A stretch of DNA of 64,000 bases from CAYMCO01 sp964388955 (GTDB lineage Bacteria > Chloroflexota > Anaerolineae > Anaerolineales > E44-bin32): positions 124,001-188,000 of the forward strand of contig CAYMCO010000004.1 in the NCBI GenBank assembly GCA_964388955.1, in the 5' to 3' direction. This document shows, one piece after another, positions 50,449 through 58,867 of this stretch (positions are counted from its first letter, which is position 1; every line of letters begins with the position of its first letter). Position numbers and translations under genes: made by a program. The notes below the pieces were generated by a model. That model was given only the letters and a program-made list of their open reading frames with translations. It ran no database searches and was not told the origin of the DNA.

Positions 50449-51906
50449 TCAACGCGCACCAAGAAACTGCCTCACCGCGTTCGCTTGATCGCGCGACACG
50501 CTCCCTACTGCCTCCCAATAATCCATCAACTGGGAGAGTGTGAACACGCTGTGGAACGCGTACCCCGCCTCTCGCAGCGCCTCTTGGGCGCCGGCCTGGC
50601 GGTCGATGAGCACAGCTACATCGCGTATGACCAGGCCCACGCTCTCCAAGTGCTCAATCGCTTCAAATTTGCTACCCGCAGTGGTGGCAAGGTCATCGAT
50701 CAATACAACCCTTTCCCCCGGCCGAAAAGCGCCTTCCACTGGGGACTGGGTGCCATAGTCTTTGACCCGCTTGCGAGGGTAGACCATGGGTAGATCCGCC
50801 TGCAGCGCGATGGCGGTCGCGATGGGCAGGCCGGCGTAAGGCAATCCGGCCAGGCGGTCAAAGCGCAGCCCCTCCAGGAGCGGGCGGTATGCGGCCGCGA
50901 CCCGGGCGAGCAAGGCCGGATGGGAGGCCAGCAGGCGCAGGTCCAGATAGATGGGGGATTGGGTTCCCGACTTCAGTCTAAACTCACCGAACTTGACGCA
51001 TCCGGCCCGCAGCAGCCCATCCGCCACCTGCAGCAGCTCTGGGCGGAGAGACGAGGCCGGCGCCTCGCCCACACTTCCCCGGACACGATTGATGCGGTCG
51101 CGCAGCTCCCTCGCCCTCGCGCGCGGATCTCTTGCCCGGGCGATGGCACGCGAGACCGGCACGATCATTCCCGAGCCGTCCGCCCGGAGCCCGGCGCGCA
51201 AGGCGCCCTCCAGATCCGCACCTTGGGCGCCTACCCCCGGCGCCAGCAACCAGAGATCGGGGGAGACGCCCCGCACAGCGGCCACCGCGCGCGGGTCCGT
51301 TGCACCCACCACCAGCCCCAGATTATCCGCCTTGTTCCACTCTCTCGCTCGCCGCGCGAGCTGTAGGTAAAGGGGTTCCCCTCCGGGGCCCCTGCTCCGG
51401 ACCTGCAGTTCGTCTGCCCCCGGGTTTGAAGTCTTGCACAGCAGGAAGGCGCCCCGGCGGGGATCCCCGATGAAAGGGGCAATCGAATCGGACCCCATGT
51501 AGGGGTTCACCGTGACCGCATCCGCTCCCAGAACATCGAAGGCCGCCGCGGCATATGCACTGGCGCTGGAGGCGATATCGCCCCACTTGGCATCCAGAAT
51601 CACCGGTGTGCCCTCGGGCACGGCCCGGATGACGGCCCCCAGCGCGGTCCACCCCTCGGCTCCCAATGCCGCGAAGAAGGCGCTGTTCGGTTTGAAGGCG
51701 CAGGCGAAATCAGCGCAGGCCTCGATGATGCCGATGCAGGAATCGCGCGCCGCTGACCCAGAAGAGGCCTCCAGGAACTCCGGATGGGGGTCCAGGCCCA
51801 CGCACAAGAGCGAGTTTGCGCTGGCGATGCGTGCCTCGAGGCGGGAGAAGAAAGACGCCTGCCCCCTCATCTCGGTCCGCCTAGGCCGTTGACGAGCCTG
51901 CGCCAT
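50449..51906 (-). CDS. pyrFE: PyrF-PyrE fusion: OMP decarboxylase plus orotate phosphoribosyltransferase
   Basis: 485 residues from ATG 51906. The N-terminal 275 residues are OMP decarboxylase of subfamily 2: LLCVGLDPHPEFL, AFKPNSAFFAALG, VILDAKWGDIASSA with the catalytic Lys-Asp pair, and WLLAPGVGAQGAD. The last 190 residues are orotate phosphoribosyltransferase: FRLKSGTQSPIYLDLR, GLPYAGLPIATAIAL and the PRPP-binding VVLIDDLATTAGSK. Order is decarboxylase first, the reverse of the animal UMP synthase, and both active sites are intact. It performs the last two steps from orotate to UMP. Follows pyrB by 64 bases. Confidence 0.93.
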   Translation of the reverse strand: MAQARQRPRRTEMRGQASFFSRLEARIASANSLLCVGLDPHPEFLEASSGSAARDSCIGIIEACADFACAFKPNSAFFAALGAEGWTALGAVIRAVPEGTPVILDAKWGDIASSASAYAAAAFDVLGADAVTVNPYMGSDSIAPFIGDPRRGAFLLCKTSNPGADELQVRSRGPGGEPLYLQLARRAREWNKADNLGLVVGATDPRAVAAVRGVSPDLWLLAPGVGAQGADLEGALRAGLRADGSGMIVPVSRAIARARDPRARARELRDRINRVRGSVGEAPASSLRPELLQVADGLLRAGCVKFGEFRLKSGTQSPIYLDLRLLASHPALLARVAAAYRPLLEGLRFDRLAGLPYAGLPIATAIALQADLPMVYPRKRVKDYGTQSPVEGAFRPGERVVLIDDLATTAGSKFEAIEHLESVGLVIRDVAVLIDRQAGAQEALREAGYAFHSVFTLSQLMDYWEAVGSVSRDQANAVRQFLGAR

Positions 51907-51970
51907 GATGTCCAGCCCTCCGGGATGCCGATCGATGTGTTTCGCTTCAAGCCCATTCCGCCTCGCTATG

Positions 51971-52975
51971 CTATGCCTTGCCCAGCACCATCGCCAGCAG
52001 CGCCATCCGCACGTACAGGCCGGACTCCATCTGCCGGAAGTATGCCGCTCGGGGATCCGAATCCACCTCCATGCTGATTTCTCCAACCCGGGGGAAGGGG
52101 TGCATAAGGATCATGACCTCCTTGGCCTTTGCCATCGTCTCCGGCGTGACGTGGTACAGATCCTTCACTCTGTCATATTCTGTGAGGTCCCCGAAACGTT
52201 CCTTCTGCACGCGGGTGACGTAGAGCACGTCGCTTTCCCCAATGAACTCGTCCAGATCACTGCTCTCCGCCTGCGGGACCCCGGTCGCCTCCAGCTCCGC
52301 CATCAGCTCCTCCGGCATACGCAGGATATCGGGCGAGACGTAGTTCAAATTGACATCATAGAGCGAAAGCAAGCGCGCCAGGGAGTGAACCGTGCGGCCG
52401 TATTTCAGGTCACCCAACATGGTGACGGTCAAGCCATCCACAGCCCCCAGATGCTCCTGGATGTTGAAGAAATCAAGCAGGGCCTGAGTGGGGTGCTCTC
52501 CGATTCCGTCACCGCCGTTGATGATCGGCTTGTGGGCGTACTTCGCCGCCAGGGCAGCCGAGCCCACCTCGGGATGGCGCAGCACTATCACGTCGGCATA
52601 GCACTCGAGCGTACGAATGGTGTCGGGGAGGGATTCTCCTTTGGCGACGGATGAGTATCTGACCTCATTGATGGGAATCACGCTCCCCCCCAACCTCTCC
52701 ATGGCGGCCAAGAAGGAGGATGCGGTGCGGGTGGAGGGCTCGTAAAACAAATTCGCCAGAATCTTCCCCTTGAGCAAATCAAAGGTGCCCACCCTGGCGA
52801 CCATGCCCCGCATCTCCCTGGCCACCCCCATGATATGCTCAAGATCCTCACGGCTGAACTGAGAGACCGCAAGGATCGACTTTCCGTAGAAGGGTGCCTC
52901 CCGACGCTCTCCGAATGGGAGATGCGCCCTCCTTTGCTGTCGTTGATTTGGCGGGACGAACTGTGCCATCTTCAA
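51971..52975 (-). CDS. pyrB: aspartate carbamoyltransferase catalytic chain
   Basis: 334 residues from ATG 52975, overlapping the pyrC stop by four bases. Conserved motifs: FYEPSTRTASSF (carbamoyl-phosphate site), HPEVGSAA and GDGIGEHPTQALLD, GDLKYGRTVHSL, and LMHPFPRVGEI near the C-terminus. It catalyses carbamoyl phosphate plus aspartate to carbamoyl aspartate. No pyrI regulatory gene is nearby, so control is probably transcriptional (see the attenuator before pyrC). Confidence 0.95.
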   Translation of the reverse strand: MKMAQFVPPNQRQQRRAHLPFGERREAPFYGKSILAVSQFSREDLEHIMGVAREMRGMVARVGTFDLLKGKILANLFYEPSTRTASSFLAAMERLGGSVIPINEVRYSSVAKGESLPDTIRTLECYADVIVLRHPEVGSAALAAKYAHKPIINGGDGIGEHPTQALLDFFNIQEHLGAVDGLTVTMLGDLKYGRTVHSLARLLSLYDVNLNYVSPDILRMPEELMAELEATGVPQAESSDLDEFIGESDVLYVTRVQKERFGDLTEYDRVKDLYHVTPETMAKAKEVMILMHPFPRVGEISMEVDSDPRAAYFRQMESGLYVRMALLAMVLGKA

Positions 52976-54066
52976 TCCTCCTTCCCATTAGAGCTGATAC
53001 CCCCTTGGAACGCGGGCGCCAGATCCCTGCCGGCCCCGGGCTGCGACAACACCTGTCCATCCTCGTAGGCGGGGCGGCCGCGCAATACCACCTTCCGCAC
53101 TCGCCCACGGAGGCGCATGCCGTCAAAGGGCGTCCAGCCGCAGCGGGACTGCAGGTTCGCAGTGCGCACCTCCCATTCCTCATCCGGATCCACATCCACG
53201 TATGTGTCTCGCTGCTTCGGTAGCCCGAAAATGCGGCGTGGATTCGTGAAACAGCGCTCGATGATGGCCCCGAACTCCAGGCGCCCCTCATGCACCGCCT
53301 GTAGCAGCAGTCCCAGAGCGGTCTCGAGACCAGGGAAACCCGGCGGCGGATTCTCCGCCTCTTTCTCGGCCACCGTGTGGGGGGCATGATCCGTTGCAAA
53401 GCAGTCGATGACCTCCAGGTTCTCCCACAGCGCCGCCACATCGGTCCGGGTCGCCAGCCTGGGGCGGACCTCCCCCCGCCCGGGCCCCAGGCGCGGCAGG
53501 TCTTCCTGGGAGAGGAAAAGGTGGTGCGGGGTGACCTCGCAGGTGATCGGCAGGCCCGACTCCTTCGCTTTGCGGATGAGGCGGATCTCGCTCTTCAAGC
53601 AGACATGGCAAATGTGCACCGGCCGGCCATACAGCGCGGCGAAAAGCATCATCATGGCCATGCTCCGCCCTTCAGCATGCACCGCCAGAGGGCGGCCCGG
53701 GGGCCAGGCGGCAGCGTAGGCCCGGATGCGATCCATGTCGGCCAAGCGCAATGGCCCATAGGTTTGATCCAGGTACATCTTCAAGCCGCACGCCTGGGGC
53801 GCCAGAGACGCCACGGAATCGGGATCGGCCTCTCCGGCTCCCAAATAGATCCCGTAGTCGCAGCGAGCCTTTGCGCGCGCCGCCCGCTGCGCGATCCCCA
53901 GCGCATCAGCGTCGCATATCGGGGGCTGTGTGTTGGGCATCGCCAGCACGGCGGTGAATCCCCCCGCCAGGGCGGCCGCGGTGCCGCTGTCGAAATCCTC
54001 TTTGTGGATTGCCCCGGGCTCCCGAAGATGTACGTGAGGATCGATCAGGCCAGGCAGGCGAAGCAT
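52972..54066 (-). CDS. pyrC: dihydroorotase
   Basis: 364 residues from ATG 54066, with CCGGAGGG before it; the frame is open to 54321 but the added part runs across the promoter and terminator, so it is not coding. Metal-site motif HVHLREPG at residues 11-18, later MPNTQPP, HICHVC, EVTPHHL and TDHAPHT with the catalytic Asp. It is the short form that starts just before the HVHLREPG strand, similar to the CAD-type enzymes. It cyclises carbamoyl aspartate to dihydroorotate. First gene of pyrC-B-FE-D. Confidence 0.94.
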   Translation of the reverse strand: MLRLPGLIDPHVHLREPGAIHKEDFDSGTAAALAGGFTAVLAMPNTQPPICDADALGIAQRAARAKARCDYGIYLGAGEADPDSVASLAPQACGLKMYLDQTYGPLRLADMDRIRAYAAAWPPGRPLAVHAEGRSMAMMMLFAALYGRPVHICHVCLKSEIRLIRKAKESGLPITCEVTPHHLFLSQEDLPRLGPGRGEVRPRLATRTDVAALWENLEVIDCFATDHAPHTVAEKEAENPPPGFPGLETALGLLLQAVHEGRLEFGAIIERCFTNPRRIFGLPKQRDTYVDVDPDEEWEVRTANLQSRCGWTPFDGMRLRGRVRKVVLRGRPAYEDGQVLSQPGAGRDLAPAFQGGISSNGKED

Positions 54067-54080
54067 CGAACCCTCCGGAT

Positions 54081-54108
54081 ATAAAAATCGAGAGCCTTGC
54101 GGCTCTCG
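54081..54108 (-). terminator. factor-independent terminator in the pyrC leader (candidate attenuator)
   Basis: On the minus strand CGAGAGCC, loop GCAA, GGCTCTCG, then ATTTTTAT: an 8-bp GC-rich stem with a T-run, placed between the promoter (54206-54233) and the pyrC ribosome site (54071-54078). An upstream hairpin GCCTGC...GCAGGC lies at about 54125-54160. A terminator here only makes sense as an attenuator. Confidence 0.7.
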
Positions 54109-54205
54109 AAGCTTGGCGAAAAGAACGCCTGCGGTGAGGCGGCAGCCTCCGGGCAGGCAGGTGTGGGGCACACATCCGATCGTCTCATATGCATAGACCG
54201 GAGCC

Positions 54206-54233
54206 ATTGTATGAAATTTGCGGAGAAAGTCAA
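54206..54233 (-). promoter_or_regulatory. promoter of the pyr operon
   Basis: On the minus strand TTGACT (54228-54233) with a 16-base spacer to TACAAT (54206-54211). The predicted start is about 130 bases before the pyrC ATG, giving a leader that includes the terminator hairpin. Confidence 0.65.
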
Positions 54234-54357
54234 GTGGAAAGCTGCGCGGCGAAAGACGAGCATGAGGCGCGCTCTCACACGAAGACCTCCTCAGTATCAC
54301 CGCCGGCTCTTCCCGCGACAAGATGCCCGAGACTCCGAATGCCCCTGTCGGTGATGC
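54234..54357. other. spacer between divergent pyr and WYL-Hdr promoters
   Basis: About 125 bases between the pyr promoter and the operator-like site at 54358. No gene or repeat seen. Confidence 0.4.
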
Positions 54358-54395
54358 TTGTGATATTTGTCACTAGACATGCCCCCCCGTATCTA
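54358..54395 (+). promoter_or_regulatory. promoter of the WYL-Hdr gene with a Rex/CRP-like dyad
   Basis: TTGTGATATTTGTCACTA (54358-54375) matches 11 of 14 fixed positions of the Rex operator and also reads TGTGA-N6-TCACT like a CRP/FNR-family site. It overlaps a -35 TTGTCA (54367-54372) that has a 17-base spacer to TATCTA (54390-54395). The start point would lie near 54402, leaving a leader of about 380 bases. Confidence 0.5.
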
Positions 54396-54401
54396 CATAC
54401 C

Positions 54402-54782
54402 ATAAGATCAGGCTCCGATCAGGGCATGCTCTGGCCGACAAGGGAGGGTCATCACCATCCGCAGCATGTAGGGTGAGAGGCCCTACGTAATTGACTCCAC
54501 ACCAACGGCTCAAGCCTCTCGCCTGAGGGATACGGGGGCTCCGGCCCCTTCATGGCACCGAGATCACCGACCTCAACGAACCTTTCAACGACCAACTGGT
54601 GGAGCCTCCACCGCTCATCGCAGACCAGCCTCCCTCGGCAGGGCAGACCCAATCGCATCAACCGTGGGGCGGATCCAGACCTAGCACCGAAATCGCCCCC
54701 ATGTTGCAGTACCTGCAACAGCCATTTGATAGATTGGATTGATGCAGAAGGCGCATGATCCTCAAGGAGAGGTAGAAGCCTC
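54402..54782 (+). other. long 5' leader of the WYL-Hdr gene, with small hairpins
   Basis: No credible coding sequence. Two clean stem-loops are seen: GTAGGG, seven-base loop, CCCTAC (54468-54486), and GTTGCAG, loop TAC, CTGCAAC (54703-54719). The gene start at 54783 is preceded by AAGGAGAGG. I do not recognise a riboswitch class; a second promoter inside the leader cannot be excluded. Confidence 0.4.
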
Positions 54783-57032
54783 ATGAGCCGCGCGATGAGT
54801 CGGGCATCCCGTCTCCACCGCCTCGAAGAACTGCTGCTCAGCACTTCCAGCGGATACACCCTTCGAGAGCTCGCCGAAAGGCTTGACGTCCACCGTACTA
54901 CGGTATGGAGAGACCTGGCCGAGCTCACCCAGGAGGCGCCGGTCCAACAGGACGGCCCTCGCTATTTGATCGATCGCAAGGACTATCTCTCGAGCATCCG
55001 GCTGACGAATGGTGAAGCGCTGATGCTGTACCTGGCGCTGCGACGCTTGCTTCGCCAGCACTCCCACCTCCCCCCCATGATGCTCATGGCACTAGAGAAG
55101 CTTTCGCTTGCGATGGAAGACCCCTCTGCAAGGCGGCTGAGCGATCTGCTCCAAACCCTGAAATCCGAGATGCCCTCCAACCCCGAGCAGGCGCAGATAT
55201 GGGAGACCTTGATCCAGGCGTGGGTGGAGCGCATCACCGTGCACCTCCGCTATCAAGAGCTGGGGCACTCGGTGGTAGATGAACTCGAATTCCAACCTTA
55301 TCTGTTTGAGCCCGCTGTCCTCAGTGGAGGCGTATATCTGGTTGGCTACAGCCTGGGTCACCAAGCGCTGAAGATCCTCAAGGTAGAACACGTTCTCAAA
55401 GCAACGCTGACGACAATGCGCTTTGAACGGCCCGATTACGCCGTCATCGATAACATGCTGCGGCATCTCTGGTCGGTATGGTATGGCGAAGACTTGACTG
55501 AGGTGCGGCTGCGCTTTCGAGACCCGCTCGTCGCCCATCGAGTGAGAGAGACGGTGTGGTTTCCTTCCCAGCGCGTCGTGAATTTGCGCGGCGGCGGCAT
55601 CGAATGGGTCGTAGACGTGCCGGATGTGTTTGAGTTGGTTCCTTGGATCCGAGGTTGGGGCCCCGATTGCGAGGTCGTCTCACCCGTCGAACTCCAGGAA
55701 CAGGTTGAACGAGCCGAATACGAATTTGGAGGCGTGACCATGACTACTGCGGACGTCCCTCGAACGAGGTCTTTCAGCGATCAATTCTATGCCAGCGTCC
55801 AGGAGATACGGGATGGGGAGCGCATCAAGACATGCCTGCAATGTAGCTCGTGCAGCGGTATCTGTCCACTGGGCTTCTGGATGGAATACCACCCACGGAT
55901 GATGATCACCGCTTTGCGAGCGGGGGAGTTCGATCCCGTGATGGATACTGACTCCGTCTGGATCTGCGTTGCCTGCTACGCCTGCACGGAAGTGTGCCCC
56001 GCGAAGATCCCGATCACCGAGGGATTGATGACCCGCACGAAAGAGGAACTGCTCCTCTCCGGCAATGTCCCCCGCGAGCTTCAGGATGCGCTCGAATCGA
56101 GCCAGCGCTATGGCAACCCGCTTGGGGAATCGCCGCGCAAACGCGCAGATTGGTCCAAGGATATCGACCGCCAAATCCCGATTATGGCGAAGGCCGAGCG
56201 GGGGGTGGATGTTCTATGGTTTGTCGGTGACTATGCCTCGTATCATCCGCGCTCCCAACTGGCGACGCGTGCTTTTGCCCGCTTGCTCCAGGCGTTGGCG
56301 GTTGACTTCGGCATCCTGGGGCCGGAGGAGACCAGCGATGGCGATTCGCAGCGATTGGCCGGCGAGCGCGGCCTGTTTGAGATGCTCGCGGAGAAGAATG
56401 GCAAAACCTTCAGCAAATACGATTTCAACGAGATCGTGACCACGGACCCCCACGCCTACAACGCACTCAAGAATGAATATCCCGCTTTGGGCATCCGCTA
56501 TCCGGTGAAGCATTACACCCAGTTCTTGGCAGAACGCCTCGGCGAACTCCAGCCGCTGCTGACGAAAAGCATCGATGCCACGATCACCTATCACGATCCG
56601 TGCTATCTCGGAAGGGTGAATTCCATATTTGATGAACCTCGGGCGCTGTTGGAGGCCATCCCCGGTGTAGAGCTCGTTGAAATGGCCCACAACCACGAGA
56701 ACAGCCTCTGCTGCGGCGGCGGAGGTGGGGGGATGTGGTTGGATGGTTTCACCTGGGAGAAGACGAAGTCCCGACTTTCGGAGTGGCGCGTGCGCGAGGC
56801 AATGCGCGCCTCCCCCGTCAAAGTGGATGCCTTCCGGCCTCCCGTGCCCGAGAAGCGGCGCAGACGAGAAACGAGGAAGACGGAGGAAACGGCTGAACAA
56901 GTGCGTATCTTGGCGGTCGCATGTCCCTATGAGGCGCCTCGCTTCGAGGACGCGGCCAAAGTGGTTGAAGATGCCAGTCAATTGGTCGTGAGAGACATCG
57001 CCGAGCTACTCGTCGAATCCATGGGCGCCTGA
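54783..57032 (+). CDS. fusion of an HTH-WYL transcription regulator with an HdrD-like iron-sulfur oxidoreductase
   Basis: 749 residues from ATG 54783. Residues 10-65 form a DeoR/HTH_11 helix-turn-helix (YTLRELAERLDVHRTTVWRDL); about 130-240 a WYL domain (VYLVGYSLGHQALKILKVEHV); about 240-315 the C-terminal WCX extension. From residue 320 the frame runs without a stop into an HdrD/GlpC-like protein: two [4Fe-4S] motifs (C351-C361 in CLQCSSCSGICP; C395-C405 in CVACYACTEVCP), a first CCG-type site with all Cys lost (VGDYAS at 481, EETSDGD at 515, TTDPHAY at 553) and an intact second one (DPCYLG with C607; C643-C644). An ATG with perfect GGAGG at 55728-55742 lies exactly at the junction. Head of the operon with etfB and etfA. 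Confidence 0.85.
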   Translation: MSRAMSRASRLHRLEELLLSTSSGYTLRELAERLDVHRTTVWRDLAELTQEAPVQQDGPRYLIDRKDYLSSIRLTNGEALMLYLALRRLLRQHSHLPPMMLMALEKLSLAMEDPSARRLSDLLQTLKSEMPSNPEQAQIWETLIQAWVERITVHLRYQELGHSVVDELEFQPYLFEPAVLSGGVYLVGYSLGHQALKILKVEHVLKATLTTMRFERPDYAVIDNMLRHLWSVWYGEDLTEVRLRFRDPLVAHRVRETVWFPSQRVVNLRGGGIEWVVDVPDVFELVPWIRGWGPDCEVVSPVELQEQVERAEYEFGGVTMTTADVPRTRSFSDQFYASVQEIRDGERIKTCLQCSSCSGICPLGFWMEYHPRMMITALRAGEFDPVMDTDSVWICVACYACTEVCPAKIPITEGLMTRTKEELLLSGNVPRELQDALESSQRYGNPLGESPRKRADWSKDIDRQIPIMAKAERGVDVLWFVGDYASYHPRSQLATRAFARLLQALAVDFGILGPEETSDGDSQRLAGERGLFEMLAEKNGKTFSKYDFNEIVTTDPHAYNALKNEYPALGIRYPVKHYTQFLAERLGELQPLLTKSIDATITYHDPCYLGRVNSIFDEPRALLEAIPGVELVEMAHNHENSLCCGGGGGGMWLDGFTWEKTKSRLSEWRVREAMRASPVKVDAFRPPVPEKRRRRETRKTEETAEQVRILAVACPYEAPRFEDAAKVVEDASQLVVRDIAELLVESMGA
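55728..55742 (+). promoter_or_regulatory. internal ribosome site and start codon at the WYL/Hdr junction
   Basis: GGAGG (55728-55732), seven bases, ATG (55740-55742), in frame with the long ORF. Initiation here would give the 430-residue Hdr-like protein on its own. Confidence 0.6.
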
Positions 57033-57043
57033 AGGAGGGTGCG

Positions 57044-57805
57044 ATGAAGACTGTAGTCCTGATCAAACTGGTGCCCGACCTGGTGGAGGAACTCGAAATC
57101 GACGATAGCGGCACCGGGCTCGACACGACGTGGCTGCGCATGATCATCAATGAATTTGACGATCACGCCCTTGAGGAGGCCATTCTAGTCAAGGAGCGTG
57201 TGGGAGGCCAGGTGATCGTCCTCGCCCCGGATCTCGCTGATGTGGACAATGTGCTCTACACCGCCGCAGCCAAAGGCGCTGATCGACTGATCAAACTCAC
57301 GGGGGATCTCGAAGGCACCAATAATCACGCGCTGGCGCGCGCCATCGCCCCGATAATCCAAGAGCTTCAGGCCGATCTGGTGCTCACAGGTGTACAGGCT
57401 CACAACGACCTCGATGGCTCCCTTGGCCCACTGTTATCCAAACACCTCGACCTGCCCTACATTGGATACGTGGCGGGAATCTCGGTCGGCAGCGGGAACC
57501 TCTTGATCCGGAAGGAGTACCCAGGAGGATTAATGGCCCAGATGAATCTGCCCTTGCCTGCTGTGCTCGGCATCCAGGCCGCGGAGCAGCCTCCACGCTA
57601 TGTCGCCGTGAGCAAGGTCAGAATGGCGATGAAGTCGGCCGGCATTGAGGAACGAGACCTGATTGATCTGGCCCCATATGCGGGGGCTTCCATCGAGCGG
57701 ATGTTCCAGCCCGAGGCCGCCGAACGCGCGCAGATGCTTGAGGGGGATGAAGATCAGATAGCCGAAAGACTGATCGGAATATTCCGAGAGCTGGGCGTGC
57801 TTTGA
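57044..57805 (+). CDS. etfB: electron transfer flavoprotein beta subunit
   Basis: 253 residues from ATG 57044 (GAAGGAGGG site), 11 bases after the WYL-Hdr gene. EtfB traits: IKLVPD near residue 7, MIINEFDDHALEEAI, VLTGVQAHNDLDGSLGP at the nucleotide site (residues 110-126), and a C-terminal arm with LPAVLGIQAAEQPPRY. EtfB with EtfA carries electrons from acyl-CoA or other dehydrogenases to a quinone oxidoreductase. The nucleotide-site loop differs from the usual GKQAIDDDSNQTGQ form, suggesting a divergent branch such as those paired with membrane EtfAB:quinone oxidoreductases. Confidence 0.9.
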   Translation: MKTVVLIKLVPDLVEELEIDDSGTGLDTTWLRMIINEFDDHALEEAILVKERVGGQVIVLAPDLADVDNVLYTAAAKGADRLIKLTGDLEGTNNHALARAIAPIIQELQADLVLTGVQAHNDLDGSLGPLLSKHLDLPYIGYVAGISVGSGNLLIRKEYPGGLMAQMNLPLPAVLGIQAAEQPPRYVAVSKVRMAMKSAGIEERDLIDLAPYAGASIERMFQPEAAERAQMLEGDEDQIAERLIGIFRELGVL

Positions 57806-57874
57806 CCCGTTTTTTGGCCCGCAATCTGCGAAGGGATGACAGGGACTGGATAGGCACAGGGGAGGAAAACAGCG

Positions 57875-58849
57875 ATGAATGGGGATATCTGCGTCGTGAT
57901 TGAACACCTGCGCGATCAGGTGGCGGACATTTCCTTTGTGATGCTGGCAGCCGCGCGCGCTTTGGCGCAGGCGTCCGGCGGCGGCGTCAAAGCCGTGCTT
58001 CTTGGGTACAACGCCCAAAACCTGGCGAAAAATCTGTCCGCGGACCAAGTAATTTCCTGCGATCACCCGGGGCTGGCCGAGTTCAGGCCGGAGGCTTATG
58101 AGCGCGTGCTGGCGAAAGTGATCCAAGACCATGAGCCCAGGATAGTGTTACTGGGGGATACCTCCATGGGAGCGGAGGTCGCTGGCCGGTTGTCCGCCGG
58201 CCTGGAGCTTCCGCTGGTCAGCTATTGCATGAGTCTGCACGCCGAAGCGGGCACGGTCAAGTATCGCAGCCGCATCTGCGGGGGGAAGATCATGGTCGAA
58301 GGCACCTTGCCCGGCCCAACCGCGTTGGTGGCGATGATTCCCGGTGACTATAGCCCGGAGGATGGCCAGAGCACGGTGCCACCGGAAATGCTGGACCTGG
58401 AGGCGCCACCATTGGAGAATCTGCGAGTCACCCTGGAGGGATACATCGAGCCCGATGCAAGCGATGTGGATATCTCCAAGGAGCCAATCCTGATTGCGGT
58501 GGGGCGTGGTATCCAAACCCAGGACAACATCGAACTTGCTCAGGAGTTGGCCGAAGCCCTGGGCGGCACCGTATGCGCTTCACGTCCCGTCGTGGACCAG
58601 GGTTGGCTGCCAACCACCCGCTTGGTGGGAAAATCCGGCAAGCATGTCAAACCCCAGGTCTATCTGGCTCTCGGCATCAGTGGGGCTCCAGAGCACGCGG
58701 AGGGCATCACAGGCAGCGAGGTCATTATTGCCGTGAACACTGACCCTGGCGCACCGATCTTCGATGTTGCACGGTACGGAGCCAACATCGATATCTTCGA
58801 GCTGGTGCCAACCCTCTCCCATCGGATTCTTGAGGCGCAGTCAGCATGA
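57875..58849 (+). CDS. etfA: electron transfer flavoprotein alpha subunit
   Basis: 324 residues from ATG 57875 with GGGGAGG before it. The C-terminal FAD domain is clear: ASRPVVDQGWLP, LVGKSGKHVKPQVYLALGISGAPEHAEGI, AVNTDPGAPIFDVARYG. Compared with the family norm, VGQTG is VGKSG (Gln to Lys) and GAIQH is GAPEH, changes near the flavin that could shift its potential. It forms the FAD-carrying partner of EtfB. Gap of 69 bases to etfB. Confidence 0.92.
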   Translation: MNGDICVVIEHLRDQVADISFVMLAAARALAQASGGGVKAVLLGYNAQNLAKNLSADQVISCDHPGLAEFRPEAYERVLAKVIQDHEPRIVLLGDTSMGAEVAGRLSAGLELPLVSYCMSLHAEAGTVKYRSRICGGKIMVEGTLPGPTALVAMIPGDYSPEDGQSTVPPEMLDLEAPPLENLRVTLEGYIEPDASDVDISKEPILIAVGRGIQTQDNIELAQELAEALGGTVCASRPVVDQGWLPTTRLVGKSGKHVKPQVYLALGISGAPEHAEGITGSEVIIAVNTDPGAPIFDVARYGANIDIFELVPTLSHRILEAQSA

Positions 58850-58867
58850 GAACGTAGTGGAGGACAG

